Assembly (NCBI GenBank): GCA_027625915.1
Contig: JANTQA010000051.1
Coordinates: forward strand, 3,596,501 to 3,660,500
Origin: Anaeramoeba flamelloides
Lineage: Eukaryota; Metamonada; Anaeramoebidae
Length of the DNA: 64,000 bases
Reading direction: 5' to 3'
The translations under genes were made by a program, and so were the position numbers. The notes below the pieces were generated by a model. That model saw only the letters and a list, made by a program, of their open reading frames with translations. It made no database searches and was not told where the DNA came from. This document shows positions 32,029 through 44,227 of the stretch, in pieces. Each line of letters begins with the position of its first letter. Positions within the stretch are counted from its first letter, which is position 1.

Positions 32029-34317
32029 ATGCACTCAAAATCATTTTCTTCAAATATTGAAGACTTTTTAAATGAATCCCTAAACTTAAACATGAACCAA
32101 AACCAAAATATGAATAAGAAATTTAATGAAATTTTGACCAAGAGTAATAAAAAATGGAAAAACGAAATAACCGATCAACAAAAGAAATATGATGAAAAAA
32201 TTGTTGAAATATATCATAAATTAAAGGAAAGCGAATTAAAATCGCAACAATACGAAGAGATTATTGAAGAACTAAAGAAGCAACTAATGCAACAGCAATC
32301 CAATAATAGTAATGACAATATTAACAATGAAACGGAAACTGAGATGAAAGAATTATTAGAAGAATATGAAAAGGAATTATTGATTTTACACAACAAATCA
32401 ATTAAGGATGAAGAAAATTATAAACAAATTCTCTTAGAAAAAAATCAAGAAATTGAGGAAATAAATTATCAAGTGAACGAATTAAAAAATCAAAAAAAAA
32501 CTTACGAGTTAAATGAAATTAAACACCAAACGATTCAAAACAAATTAAAATTATTAGACAACAATGTATTAATATTGGAAGAAGATTTAGAAGAGCAAAA
32601 AGAAAAAAACCAGAGGATTGAAAGGGAAAAACAGCAATTAATTGAGCAGTTGAATAACAATAGCAACAAAATTAATAATAACACAAACGAGGAGCAACAA
32701 AACGAATTAATTGAATTAATAGAGAAACTCAATGCCAAAGTTGAAGAACAAGAACAAGAGATCATTGAATTGTTTAATGAACGAGAAAATATTAGTGAAA
32801 CCTTCCACATTAAATATTCGGAAGTGCTGAAAAAGAATGAATTATTAGAAGAAAAAATGAAAAATGATCTCAAAAAAAATGAAAATTCATTTGAAAAGGA
32901 AAGAAATGAATTTGATTTAACTGTGCAGAATTATGAAAATATCATTAAGCAGCTAAAAGAAGAAAATAACAAATTAAAATTAAATCGTAATATGAATAAA
33001 GGTAACGGGAATGAAAACAAAAATCAAGAATTAATTAAAGAAAACAAATCTTTAAAAGAATATAATAAAAAAATGTATAATTTAAATCAGGAACTAAATA
33101 CCAAATTGAAAAAGAAAAAAGAAAAAAACGAACTGTTGGAAAAGCAAATTCTCGAGGTCAAGGGATTATTGAAGGTAAATTATCAAGTTTCTGTTAATGA
33201 AATTGAAAAGTTGACACAAGAATTGAATGAAAATAAAAAGGAAAACGACAAAACAGAAAAAATGAACCAACAATTAATTAAATCGCAAAATGAAGAAATC
33301 CAAAAATTAAAGACCATTAACAAAGAAAATACAAAGGTTATTGATGATTTCCAAAATAAATTAACCAATTTTGAAAACCTCGAAAAAAAAAATGATTATC
33401 AACTTAAAGAATTAAATGGGAAATTCGAAAGAAGCCAACAACAACAAAAGCTATTACAAAACTCAAACAATAAAAAAAGTCGAAGTTTGGAAGAGCTAGA
33501 ATCGAAACTTGAAAACGAGCTTGAAGTGTTGAAGGAAATCGTTGATGATTTGAAAGAAAAATTGGAGTCAAAAAAAAAATTTAAACGATCCAAAAAAAAA
33601 AAAAACAAACTCTTGGAAGAAATGGATATTGTGCAAATGAAGTTGATGTATGAACAGCAAAATTCCTTACTAAGACAAAAGCGATCCGATTACAATTCGT
33701 TGTCGCAAATTTTGAATAAAAAAATGAAGGAAATGTCAGAACTTAAAAAGACCTTCAACGCGTCACAAGAAGGGAAGCAGCAATTGACAAATGAAATCCG
33801 AAGCTTGCGAGAAAAAATTAACGAACTTAACCAAGAAAACAATTTTTATAAAAAAACTTTCAACAACAATACCGATACAGATCATGAAAACAACAATAAC
33901 AACAATTCCAACGACAGTGACGGCGGCGGTGGCGACAACAAGCAGAATAACAATGAGAATTTTAATCAGTTGTATCAAAATTATGAAGAAAATAGATATT
34001 TGAAGATAATTAAAGAAAAAGATGAGGAATTGAAAAAATGCTTTGTGAAAATTTCACTATTAGGTCAAATTAAAGGCGAAAACGAATTATCAGATGAAAA
34101 GTCAAACGAAATTATCATGAGATTGGCCAATTCACTCGCAGACATGCAATTGGGCAATAAGAAACTCGAAAAGGAATTGCTGCATTATAAAAACAAATTA
34201 CAACAGGATGACATTCAATCAGAAAACAAAAAAAAATCACTAACTTATAAAAAAATTTCACAAGACCAAGCCGTTTTATTAAGAGAACTCGATAGGCTAG
34301 ATTCTTTAATTTTTTAA
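32029..34317 (+). CDS. Long coiled-coil protein, function unknown, 762 aa
   Basis: I do not recognise a specific family. The frame is open from 31912 but the first ATG is at 32029 (MHSKSFSSNIEDFLNESLN), which is used here; a spliced upstream exon is possible because about 39 codons before the ATG are open and look coding (KKQISEYSLRASSKQIYNL). Nearly the whole protein from about residue 40 is Glu/Lys/Leu/Asn-rich with heptad periodicity, typical of extended parallel coiled coils. Asn tracts interrupt it at about 90-100, 205-215 and 615-650, the last with SDGGGGDNK. The C-terminus ends SQDQAVLLRELDRLDSLIF, a mixed, possibly conserved end. There is no transmembrane segment, ATPase motif or zinc finger. 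A cytoskeletal, centrosomal or tethering (golgin-like) role would be guesswork. MON2 lies 1.4 kb downstream on the same strand, with its own leader. Confidence 0.8.
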   Translation: MHSKSFSSNIEDFLNESLNLNMNQNQNMNKKFNEILTKSNKKWKNEITDQQKKYDEKIVEIYHKLKESELKSQQYEEIIEELKKQLMQQQSNNSNDNINNETETEMKELLEEYEKELLILHNKSIKDEENYKQILLEKNQEIEEINYQVNELKNQKKTYELNEIKHQTIQNKLKLLDNNVLILEEDLEEQKEKNQRIEREKQQLIEQLNNNSNKINNNTNEEQQNELIELIEKLNAKVEEQEQEIIELFNERENISETFHIKYSEVLKKNELLEEKMKNDLKKNENSFEKERNEFDLTVQNYENIIKQLKEENNKLKLNRNMNKGNGNENKNQELIKENKSLKEYNKKMYNLNQELNTKLKKKKEKNELLEKQILEVKGLLKVNYQVSVNEIEKLTQELNENKKENDKTEKMNQQLIKSQNEEIQKLKTINKENTKVIDDFQNKLTNFENLEKKNDYQLKELNGKFERSQQQQKLLQNSNNKKSRSLEELESKLENELEVLKEIVDDLKEKLESKKKFKRSKKKKNKLLEEMDIVQMKLMYEQQNSLLRQKRSDYNSLSQILNKKMKEMSELKKTFNASQEGKQQLTNEIRSLREKINELNQENNFYKKTFNNNTDTDHENNNNNNSNDSDGGGGDNKQNNNENFNQLYQNYEENRYLKIIKEKDEELKKCFVKISLLGQIKGENELSDEKSNEIIMRLANSLADMQLGNKKLEKELLHYKNKLQQDDIQSENKKKSLTYKKISQDQAVLLRELDRLDSLIF

Positions 34318-34372
34318 AATATTGCAATATTAATTTAGAATTCATTTTGATTTTTAATTTTTAATTTATTTG

Positions 34373-34403
<31 letters not shown>

Positions 34404-35697
34404 GTATAATTAATCAATAATTACAGATTTTCATATTTTATTTATTTATTCATAAAAACTTTATAAAAATAATTTCCGTTGACATTCTAAATTATTATTA
34501 TTTTTTTTAATAAAATTTTTAAATTAAAGTTTTTTGTATGAAAGTATTCCGAATATTTGATTTATTTTTCTAATCAAAAAGATTAATGAAAATCAATTTT
34601 TTTCACATAATATTTTATTAATTTTGATATTCCTCGGATAAGATTAAAACACACTAATAGTAACTTGATTGTTCTCTATAATGTTTATATATTTTGTTTC
34701 TTCCAAAGGAGAGAAAAATATTACAAATTACAATTATTTTTTATAATTGGAGTATTAATGAGTAAATAAGGAATAATAATATAAATAATAGAAATCAAAG
34801 AATTAGATGATATCTGCCTGAAATAATACTAATTAATCAATAGATTTACTTGAAAATTGAAAAAATCAATTTTCTGAGGATCCCATATTGAGAAAAACAA
34901 GAATGTTCTTTTTGATCTTCTACTAGTATTTGAAGAATCAATAGGAAACAATTTTCACTTTATTTTTCATAATTTTCTTTTAGAAATCAAGTCTCCAAAC
35001 AAAGTGTGTTGGGATTTGTGATCTCCATTTGAAAAATGATATGAAAATGACGAGAAATTTTTCACATTTATTAATCAAATTTTAGGATCAAAGATCGAAT
35101 GGAATTCCAATGGAAACCAATATAATTTATCAACAATTGTTTCCATGGTTTCAATAACCATTAGAAAAACACATTTTTACCAAGTGACTATTGATCTTGC
35201 AATAAAAAAATTATAAGTTCAATTTCCTTTTTTATAAACATTCGAACTGTTTCTTATCAAAAAGTCAAGGACAAAGAAATATTTTGAAGAAAAACAAATT
35301 TTACAGAGTTTGTTAACTCTTTACTTCATAAAATGCTTTACTCAAAGCTTGAGCATAAAAATTTCAAAAAGGAAAATCAAGTCAAAATATCTAATCATAA
35401 ATTGAAATTTATCAGCAGTTCTCTGTTTTCAAAACAAAAGAGTTTTGAGGACACAATTCCAAAATAATAACAAAGAAAGAAAAAGGCAAAAAAGAATCTA
35501 TAATTGTAAATTTTCCTAAAATACTTCAAGATTCATCCTTTTTTTTCAAAAAATTTCATTTGTTAGATGAAGTAATGATTTTATTTCACTAATAGCCATA
35601 TTTTTTCTTTTAAATGGAGAAATTCTTGTCATTTTTTCAGGAATTCTTTGTTAATTTTTTTCTTTCTTTTATAAATACAAATAAATAACAACAAAGA
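34318..35697. other. Intergenic region with inverted copies of dispersed repeats
   Basis: A T-run of over 20 bases follows the stop codon of the coiled-coil gene. About 34990-35230 is an inverted copy of repeat R3 (TTGATCTTGCAATAAAAAAA), and about 35260-35420 is an inverted relative of 8160-8420 (AAAATGCTTTACTCAAAGCTTGA). No gene is present. The last part must contain the MON2 promoter; no motif is identifiable. Confidence 0.5.
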
Positions 35698-38600
35698 ATG
35701 TCAAGAGAATATCCAAATGCTGTTTTGATTTATAAAACATTATTACAAACCTACAAAAGGGATTCTACATTAAAGACATCATTACCACTGGCAATTAAGC
35801 AATTAGAGAAGGTGGATGATTCTAATATTGAGACCATTCTCTCGCCACTACTGTCTATTATTGATGAAAAGAAGTTAAATAATTCAACAATCAGCATCTT
35901 AATTTCAGGTTTAATTTATTGTATTTCTACAAACCTTTTGGTCCCTGAACAACTGATCCAAATTATCAATTGTTTTGAAATTCTTTTAAATCAAATCAAG
36001 GTCTTACAACAAAAATTAAAAATCTTACAGAGTATTTGGCAAATTGTTTCCAATTACCAAAAAGAAGTTCAAGGGGATGTTCTAGCAAAACTAATAAAAT
36101 TTGTTTTGATATTCCATCAACAATCGGATCCAAATTTAAGAAATTCTGCTGAGGCTACACTTCAACAATTGATTTCTTTAATGTTTGACTCAATTTTGGA
36201 AACAATGAAAAACATGGGAAAAGAAAAAGAAAAAGAAAAAGAAAAAGAAAAAGATCAAAATTCACAAAAAAAAATAAAAAAAGAAAAAGAAAATGAAAAC
36301 AAAAAACAAAAAGAAAAGGAAAGCAAAAAAGAAAATGAAGAGGAAAAACTTGAACAAGAATTGGAAGAAAAACAAAAAGAAAAAAATCGAAAAAAGGGTT
36401 TTCAAAAGTCAAATTTTTTATTAAAAGAGTACCGGCCATCAGATCAATTACCAAAAAATCTAATTGATGGTTATTTATTTTTTCAAGATCTGTGCTTAAT
36501 GTTAAACCCTAAAGATGTAACTGTTTGGTTAGATAAAGCAAAAATTGATCCAAAATTCGGGTTTGAACTTTTGGAGCATATCCTTACAAAATATGGAATA
36601 ATTATTTCCAAGCACGAAGATTTCCATAAACTAATCAATTCAAAAATAATTTCTCTCTTAATTAAATCGTATTTGGATCACCAACAATATTTTTACGATT
36701 TCCCAATTATTTTAAGAACCTTCCGGGTAATTAAATTAATTGTTGAAAATTTTAATCAATTAATTACATATAAACAGAATTTATTAATAATCACAAAATT
36801 AATCAAAATAATTGAAAATAAGGAAGAGCAACCTTGGAGAATAGCTTGTTGCTTAGATGTTATTAAGGGGATGGTTCGAAGCCACAACTTTTTAAAAATC
36901 TTTTTAATGAATTTTACAAAAAATGGTGAGATTGAATCAGAAATCAATAACCCCATTATAAAACACCTATCAAGTATTATTGCTGGCTATGTTTTAGGAA
37001 ATTTCCCAAATTTAACTTTAAATGAAATTAAAAAATTATACTTACAGCCTAAATTAGAAACAACACGATGGCTAAAATTATTATCTTCAAGCCACGCTCC
37101 TGAAATAACAATTCGTGAAACTATTGAAATTTCAATCGAAATTGGAAATGTAATTATCAATTCGATTCTGCAATTAGCTATATCTAAAGAAATTGAAGAC
37201 GAGAATTTTGAAAAGAAAAAGGAAAAGGAAAAGGAAAACGAAAATGAAAAGAAGGAACAAGAAAAAAATGAAAATGAAGAAGAAAAAAAAAAAGAAAACG
37301 AAAAAGAGGAAGAAGAAGAGGAGGAGAAGGAAGAAGAAAAAGATAAAGAGAAAGAAGAAAAGGAAGAGGAGAAGGAAGAAGAAAAAGAAAAAGAGAAAGA
37401 AGAAAAAGAAAAAGAAAAAGAAGAGGAGGAGGAGAAGGGAGAAGAAAAAGAAGAAAAAAAGAAGAAAAAAATTAAAAAGCAATTAAAATTAAATGTTGAA
37501 CTGGCCAAAAAATTATTTGATAATTGTTGGATGTCGATTTATCAGTGTTTCTCGATGCTATTTGCATTTCCAATTAATGAGACACCACTTCAATGTATTT
37601 TGGAAACCTTTCAAACAGAAAGTAGATTAGCAAATCTTTTCGATTGCTCGGAATGTAAGCATACAATTATTACAGAATTGGTAAAGAATTGCTATCCACA
37701 AAGGCATTGGGAAAATCAAAACAAAAACAAAAACAGAAAATCGAATAATAATCCAAAAACAAATCCACTCGACAATACAAGCAATAATTTAAAAAACCCA
37801 AATAGCAAAAAAATCAGAAGCAACTCCATAAAGAGATTAAAAAAAAAGAACAACAAAAATTTCCAAAGCAATTATCAAGAATTATTATTTGAAGGATTGG
37901 AAATGACTTCTTTGAATTTTTATTGTTTCAAGACACTCTTAAATATTATTCATGGGCTCGGTTCAATAGCAGATCAAAATGTGTGGTGTTCAGTGTTAAC
38001 ATTATTTGTCAAATTGCATTCATTGGTACAGCATTATGAAATCAAAAAAAAAAAATTAAGTACAGAAATTGAAATTTTAAAGTCCTCAGCAGAAAACTTT
38101 TTTGAATCTTCGGAATATCAAAAAGATAAATCCTTTCTAACCATATTAAAGAGTCTTTGTCTTTTGAGTGAGCAATCTTTAAAAGAAATAGAGCATAATG
38201 TTAGGAATGCGAATTCCAATTCCAAATCTGGGTTTATAAGTTACAATTATGATTATTTAATGAAGAAATTGAAATTGATCTCTTTAAGGAATCTATTCCG
38301 GCTAGATCTTTTTTGGGACCAATTACAGGAATTTTTATTAAGAGTAGTTACCCATAAAGACGATATGATTCGAAAGCAAGCTGTAGACACCTTTTTTGAA
38401 ATTTTGGGCACTGCTCTACTCCGGAATGAAATAAAAAAAAATCAAGAAAAATATTTCCAATTTATTGGTATTTTGTTAGAAACGCCATTTACAAAGACCC
38501 ACGAATATTGCTTAAAGGTCTTTTTCCAATTATTACAGTCTTCTGGCCAAAAGATTTCTGAAGGGTGGCAAGTTATTTTAATTATTGTGAAACGCTGTGC

Positions 38601-38996
38601 AAGCAATAATGAGCAAGCGACGGTCAAGGCTGCAGTCAAATGTGTCGAAATCATCTGTACAGATTATTTGCCAAATCTTCCGACGAGCATGTTAATCCCT
38701 CTGTTTAAAGTGATAATGCTATTTGTGAGGCAAACCAGTTCTGTAAATACCTCTTTAGCTGCGGTCGAATTGCTATGGACAACTACCGATTTTATTGCCA
38801 AGGAGCATAGCAAAACCCCCTTTTCAACATTTTTAGGTTTTGATAATTCAAATCAATTCTTAAATAATAAGAGCAACGAACAAGATGAAAATGTGAATGA
38901 TAAAAATACCACAAAAACTACTAAGAACGATAATAATTTAGATCATAATAAGGATAAAGGAACAGATAACAACAATAACAAGATGGATAATAATAA

Positions 38997-39027
<31 letters not shown>

Positions 39028-41250
39028 AATAACAGCAATAATAAGTTGAATAATTTCATTTTAAAGAATGAAAACAATAAATTATCAAGTATTTGGGTAT
39101 TAATTTTTTCAAATTTTAAAGAATTAACTACTGATCAAAGATATGGAGTGAGAAATAGTATTACAAGAACGTTTTTTGCAACTCTAGTATCACATGGGAA
39201 ATCAATAAATTTAGATGAATGGGAGATAATTATTTCCAAAGTGTTATTCCCAATGCTAACTGCAATTAAAAGCGAGAACAATTTAGCGAAGGTTCAAAAT
39301 AATTCTGTTGAAGGTTCTCTTGGTACAGAAAACTCTTCAGGGAAAGTTTTTAAATTAATGATTCATCATAGTAGAAATACAGCAGGTAAACAATGGGCAG
39401 AAACCAGGGTGTTGGCTTTAAAGGAAACAGTACGAATTGTCCGTACATATCGGAAAATTATTTCCAAAATAAACAATTTTGATCTTATAATTAAAAAATT
39501 AATTGATTATGTCGAAGACACTGCTTTAGATTCGAGTCTTGAAATTTCAGTTGGTGGTGTTCAAAGCTTTCAAGATTTATTTTTATTAATGTCTGATATT
39601 CGAACTTCTTTAAATCAAGGCAATGACCTTTGGAACCAGCTATGGGTTTTGTTTGAAACAATACAAATTACCATTTTAAAACACCACCCTAAAATGTTCC
39701 CAATGTTTTTCAAGCCATACTGGACAGTGATCAATAGCACTTTTACCAAATTACCTTCTAATATTATTTCTAAATTAGAATTTCAAAGTCTGATGAGAAT
39801 TTCCCATCGACTGTTTGAACAATCCGAAATATCTAAATCTGAAAATCACACTGTAATTAAAAAGGTATTAAATTCGATCAGTTCAATAAAGTATAATAAT
39901 AATGAAATACATGAGGACAATGTACTGGAAAAGGAGGAAAAGGGAAATGAAAAGGGGAATGAATTGGAAAAGGAAAATGAAAAGGAAAATAAAAAGGAAA
40001 AGGAAAATCAAAATGAAAAGGAAAATGAGAATGAAATGGAAAAGGAAAATGAATCAGAAAAGAAGGATAAAAATGAAAATAATATTTTTATTTCGATTTT
40101 TAATCTTTTAATTTCATATTGTATTAGATTTGATTTTAAAAAAAAATTGTCGAATGAAAAAAGAGATAAATTAAAAACCAATATTGAGAAAAAAGGTTTA
40201 ATTCCAAACAAAGGGAAAAGGAAAAAAAAGAAAACATTTTTTTCTTCAATTAGTAGTTTTAATATCAACCTTGAAGAATTTTCGAAACAAAATTTTCAAC
40301 CCTTTTCTCAATCAAATCTCTTTAAGATTACAGAAAATAATAGATCAGATATTAATTTATATCCCAATTTTCTGTTAATTTCAAAAGCAATGAAATTGAT
40401 CAACCACATTTTTTCGAACAATTTGTCCGATAACGAAAAGCCGAAATACTTTGAAAATTTAATAGTATTAGCACAATTTTTAATTGAAGAATTACATTTT
40501 AAGAATAAAGTTGAATATAATTATTGGAAGAACATTATTTCAAATACTCTTCAAATGATTGAAAAATATTTTTCAATAAAAGAGGAATTACAAAATGAAA
40601 ACGACCGTTCTCAGATCTTATTCACAATTAAAACTACTCTCTTAAAAATACCATTTATTCAAAATGATAAAAATGGCAATGATAACAAGAATAAGAGTAA
40701 GAGTATGAACGATATCAAAAACGAAGAAAGGGGAAAGCAATTAAAGCAATTATTTTTTCATTTGATTCAAGAAAAATTGATTCCAAATTTTGCCAAAGCA
40801 AATAATTCCATCCAACAAAATTTGTGTGATCTTTTAATTTTTATCGTTGAAAAAAAAGAAAATCAAAATATGTTAATTTCCAGTTCACAGACATTTGAAC
40901 TTTTATTAACGGCAATATCTCAATTTCCAGATTCAGAATATGGGAAAAAATTCGTAATTACGTTTATACAGTCTTGTCAAAAATTAATAATAAATTTTAC
41001 ACAAAATAATGATTATCAATCTGATAATAACCGAATTAATCAAATCATTTACCTTTTAGAAAAAATACAACAATTCAAAATCAACAATAAAGCGTTCAAT
41101 TCATTTAATCCAAAGGGTGACTATAAAGGCCAATATTCGCATATTTTGCTATTACTGCCCCAATTGTCACTTTTGATTCCAATTCATAATAAAGAAATTT
41201 CTTTCCAATTACAAAAAATATTTGCTCTTGTCGGAAATGAATTTTTTTGA
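35698..41250 (+). CDS. MON2: MON2 homologue, Golgi/endosome trafficking scaffold, 1850 aa
   Basis: Homologue of MON2 (yeast Mon2/Ysl2), a large HEAT-repeat protein related to the BIG/GBF Arf-GEFs but lacking the Sec7 domain, which works at the trans-Golgi and endosomes with flippases and Dopey proteins. A DCB-like N-terminus (about residues 1-165) includes QQKLKILQSIWQIVSNYQ and SDPNLRNSAEATLQQLISL. The middle carries VTHKDDMIRKQAVDTFFEIL, LQSSGQKISEGWQVI and VELLWTTTDFIAKE (about 900-1040). The most specific block is HHSRNTAGKQWAETRVLALK at about 1222, nearly the vertebrate form. Insertions of low complexity, unlike animal MON2, are a KE tract (about 174-234), a 95-residue acidic/basic KE tract (about 498-593), an Asn tract (about 1055-1121) and another KE tract (about 1402-1461). 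One exon covers all. The start MSREYPNA has no upstream alternative in frame. The length is near the usual 1700 aa plus insertions. Confidence 0.9.
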
Positions 41251-41440
41251 GAGTATTTAAAATAATTACCAAATTTACTCTTGCTAAAAATTTTAATTTT
41301 GTGTTTTATATTTTATATTTTTTGATTCCAAATCTTTATTTAAAAACTATTAATATTTTATTGGATGTTGGTATTATCTTTATGACTAATATTTTTGACG
41401 AAAAAGAATATGAGTTAATTGTTCTTGTTAAAATGAAAAT
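41243..41440 (+). repeat. Inverted repeat arm at the MON2 3' end
   Basis: About 200 bp beginning at the MON2 stop codon (TTTTTGAGAGTATTTAAAAT) is repeated in reverse at 42880-43070. The match is strong: AATAATTACCAAATTTA, CTTGCTAAAAATT, AACTATTAATATTTTATTG and AATATTTTTGACGAA occur in both. An open frame at 41247-41468 lies in this arm and is not called. Confidence 0.8.
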
Positions 41441-42702
41441 TTTCGGTTTTTTTTCGATAAATTTTTAATTTGAGTCAATTATTTTTGTTGATCCAAATTT
41501 TTGAAATTTGACTTGGAAAGGGTTCGAAAAGCAAAATTTCATTCTGCCTGATGATATATTCAAATTATTTTTAATCACAATATAAACTCCCTTCCACTCA
41601 AAGTGGTCCTAGTCAAAAATGAAAAATAGACTTTTTTTGAAAAATCAAAAACATAAAATTGTTTTAAATCAAGAGTTCTAATAAACTTTATATTAGATTA
41701 GAGTCGTTAATGATAAAAGAAAATACCATAACAAAATATAAATTTTCTACAAAAAAGAAAAAGTTAAAAAAAAATTTTGGGTTCCTTTACATTGGAACGT
41801 CCCGTATAAAATTTCTCAATTACTTTGAAAAATGAAAATTTTTGACAATAAGAGTTTTGAATTGTAAATGTATGAATTTTTTAAAAGAAATTACAAATCC
41901 TCACTTTTTTTAATGTTAATTTGGAGTTTGAAAGGAATTTTTTTTTCAAATTTGACTTTTTTAATAAATAACAAAAAAAAAATCGAGAAAATAAATGAAG
42001 AAAAAAACCAGGAGAAAAAAAAAAACAATAAAAAAAACTTAACTTAATTAGAAAAAATAATCTGATCTAAAAATTGAATATTTATTTTGAGGACTATATT
42101 TAACAACAATCATAGAATTTGTTCTATTTCTAAAAAAAAAAAGCCGTCGATCTTTTTATTAAAAGCACGTTTAGTTTGTTCAAATTATATCAAAAACATG
42201 AAAAATAATTTAGATAATCGTTTGAATATCCAAAAAAAATCCAATATAATTTTGTATTGTTTTGTACTAAAATTCATTACTTATTTTGAAAAGTAAATGT
42301 TTTCATTTTCAAAAACTTAAAAAAAAGTCAATAAAAAGTAAGTCAAAATATTATAAATTTTGTGATTTTTGAAGTTATTTTTTATTTATTAAAATATGTC
42401 CTAATTATAAAAAGGCACTATTTTTTCTGATTAATATTTTTCGAAATGTAGCTTTTAGCTAAATTAAATTAATCAGTGGGATATATTTTTTTTAGAATAA
42501 AAACACTCTCAACGTTTGAATATAGAAAAAATTTTGTGAAATTAGTGTGCACTTTTTTATTTTTTTTTTTGAAATTGAATATTTTTTTTGGATCTTTGTA
42601 AAAAAATAAATATTTATTGTTGGAAGATCCGATCTAATAAACTAGATTGAGAAACATCTAAATGAACTTTTGGGTATCAAAAAAGTTTAAAAAAAATTAA
42701 TT
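41441..42702. other. Gene-free spacer between MON2 and tRNA-Gln
   Basis: No gene was seen. It includes a TCCCTTCCACTCAAAGTG block and AT-rich sequence. The open frame 42087-42296 has no protein-like character. Confidence 0.4.
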
Positions 42703-42773
42703 TGGTTCTACTAGGAATCGAACCTAGGTCTAGAGAATCAAAACCTCTCATGCTGCCATTACACCATAGAACC
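42703..42773 (-). tRNA. tRNA-Gln (UUG)
   Basis: 71 nt, no intron, no encoded CCA. The acceptor stem GGTTCTA pairs perfectly with TAGAACC, with discriminator A. The D arm GTGTAATGGCAGC resembles eukaryotic tRNA-Gln (human GTGTAATGGTTAGC). The anticodon stem AGAGG/TCTCT (one G-U) closes the loop TTTTGAT with anticodon TTG, reading CAA. The T arm CTAGG-TTCGATT-CCTAG is perfect. A and B boxes for pol III are internal. No long T-run immediately follows the 3' end; the nearest are A/T runs within 30 bp. Confidence 0.95.
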
Positions 42774-42879
42774 ATTTACGAAAATATTCAACTTTTCATT
42801 TTACTGTGTTATATAACAATAACAATAACTGTAAAATCTACTAACTAAACACCAAATTTACTTTTTTCAATCTAATTTT

Positions 42880-43070
42880 TTGATAAAAATTAACTCATAT
42901 TTTCCTTCGTCAAAAATATTCATCATAAAGATAATCTCAACACGTCAATAAAATATTAATAGTTCTTAAAACAAGGTTTGGAATCAAACAATAACAAATA
43001 ATAAACACAAAATTAGAATTTTTAGCAAGAATAAATTTGGTAATTATTTTAAATACTCTCAAAACATCAT
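42880..43070 (-). repeat. Inverted repeat arm beyond tRNA-Gln (copy of MON2 3' flank)
   Basis: Reverse-complement partner of 41243-41440. The similarity stops close to where the MON2 coding sequence would begin, so only the stop codon region and 3' flank are duplicated. Confidence 0.8.
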
Positions 43071-43200
43071 TACAAACTTACTAACCAACAAACATTAAAA
43101 CCAATTGAATTAATAAATCGTGTATTAAAGATATTCATTTCAATCAACTAAAATAATTCAAATAAGAATATTTTCATTTTTTGGAACATTTTTTTTATTT

Positions 43201-44227
43201 AAATTTTCGATTTTATTAAATTTGGTTTTGGATCTTGAAATGTGTTTCTGGGAATACTCGAAAATAACCAAATATAAAATAAAAAAATAGACCCGAAAAG
43301 GTGTGTATTTGTAACAAATCTTTTCTTTTAAAAGACCAACAACGAAAGTTCACCTTTCCAAATAAATTTGTTGAAATCAAGAATGAAAAAAAAAAATCCG
43401 ATAAAAGCAAATTTTCGATGATTTGTTTTCTTCTTTCTCTTCTTAGTTTGTGTGAACACAAACAATTTTTTTCCTTGAATTTCTTGGCCCCATTATGATT
43501 TATTATTATTCTACGAAACAGTTTTTTTACAAATTTGTTTTCAAAATTCTTTTTCCAAATATTTTTATCAAGCAAATCAAAACAAAGGATACTATTTCGA
43601 AAATTATAATAAAAATTGTTGAAATCTTGGAGCCAAAAAATAGTTATAAAAGATTCAACCCAAAATGAAAGAAAAATTTAGATAAAAAAATGAAATCAAA
43701 ATTCAGAATTATTCTTAATTCTCAAATTAAATGGAAAAAAAATAATTATCAAATCAAACAAATACATCCAATAAATCTTTATTTCTGAAGAGGGGTTTAA
43801 AAGGACCCTATTTTCTGAAACTAGAACTAACACAATTAAACAAACAATAGGAATTTTTAAAAAACATTTTGGAAAATCTTTTAAAATATAAAGTAATTTG
43901 TTAATCAAATATTTTCCAAAAAATGTCTTTTATGAAGAATTAAAAACAAAACCAAATTGAAAAGAAGTTTTTGTATAAAATTTTAGAGATTAGATCAAAG
44001 AAATAAATGATTTTTATTTATTTTTTCAAGATCAATCTTTTTCATTTCTTTGATTTTCATTTTTTTAGATTGGTATAAAAATATATTCTACTTAGATATA
44101 TTCTACTCTTATATTTATTAAAATATTTATATGTTTAGTTAAATAAATGATTTGAATGATTCAGCTTCGTATATATAAAGTAACTCAAAATTTGAAAATT
44201 TTACTTACCCCTTAAAGAAAAAAAGCC
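43201..44227 (+). repeat. Dispersed repeat R1 (about 1 kb), copy B
   Basis: Direct copy of 6351-7373, about 37 kb apart, collinear over its whole length with many small differences. Open frames on both strands here (43216-43575, 43301-43498) are poor in composition and not conserved in copy A, so they are not called. Confidence 0.65.

Noticed and set aside
37174-37508. Overlapping frames on both strands of the MON2 KE tract
   Set aside because: Low-complexity GAA/AAG repeats leave all frames open; only the MON2 frame continues on both sides.
41247-41468. 73-codon frame after the MON2 stop codon
   Set aside because: It lies in the inverted repeat shared with 42880-43070, is Phe/Ile-rich, and the matching frame is not kept in the other arm.
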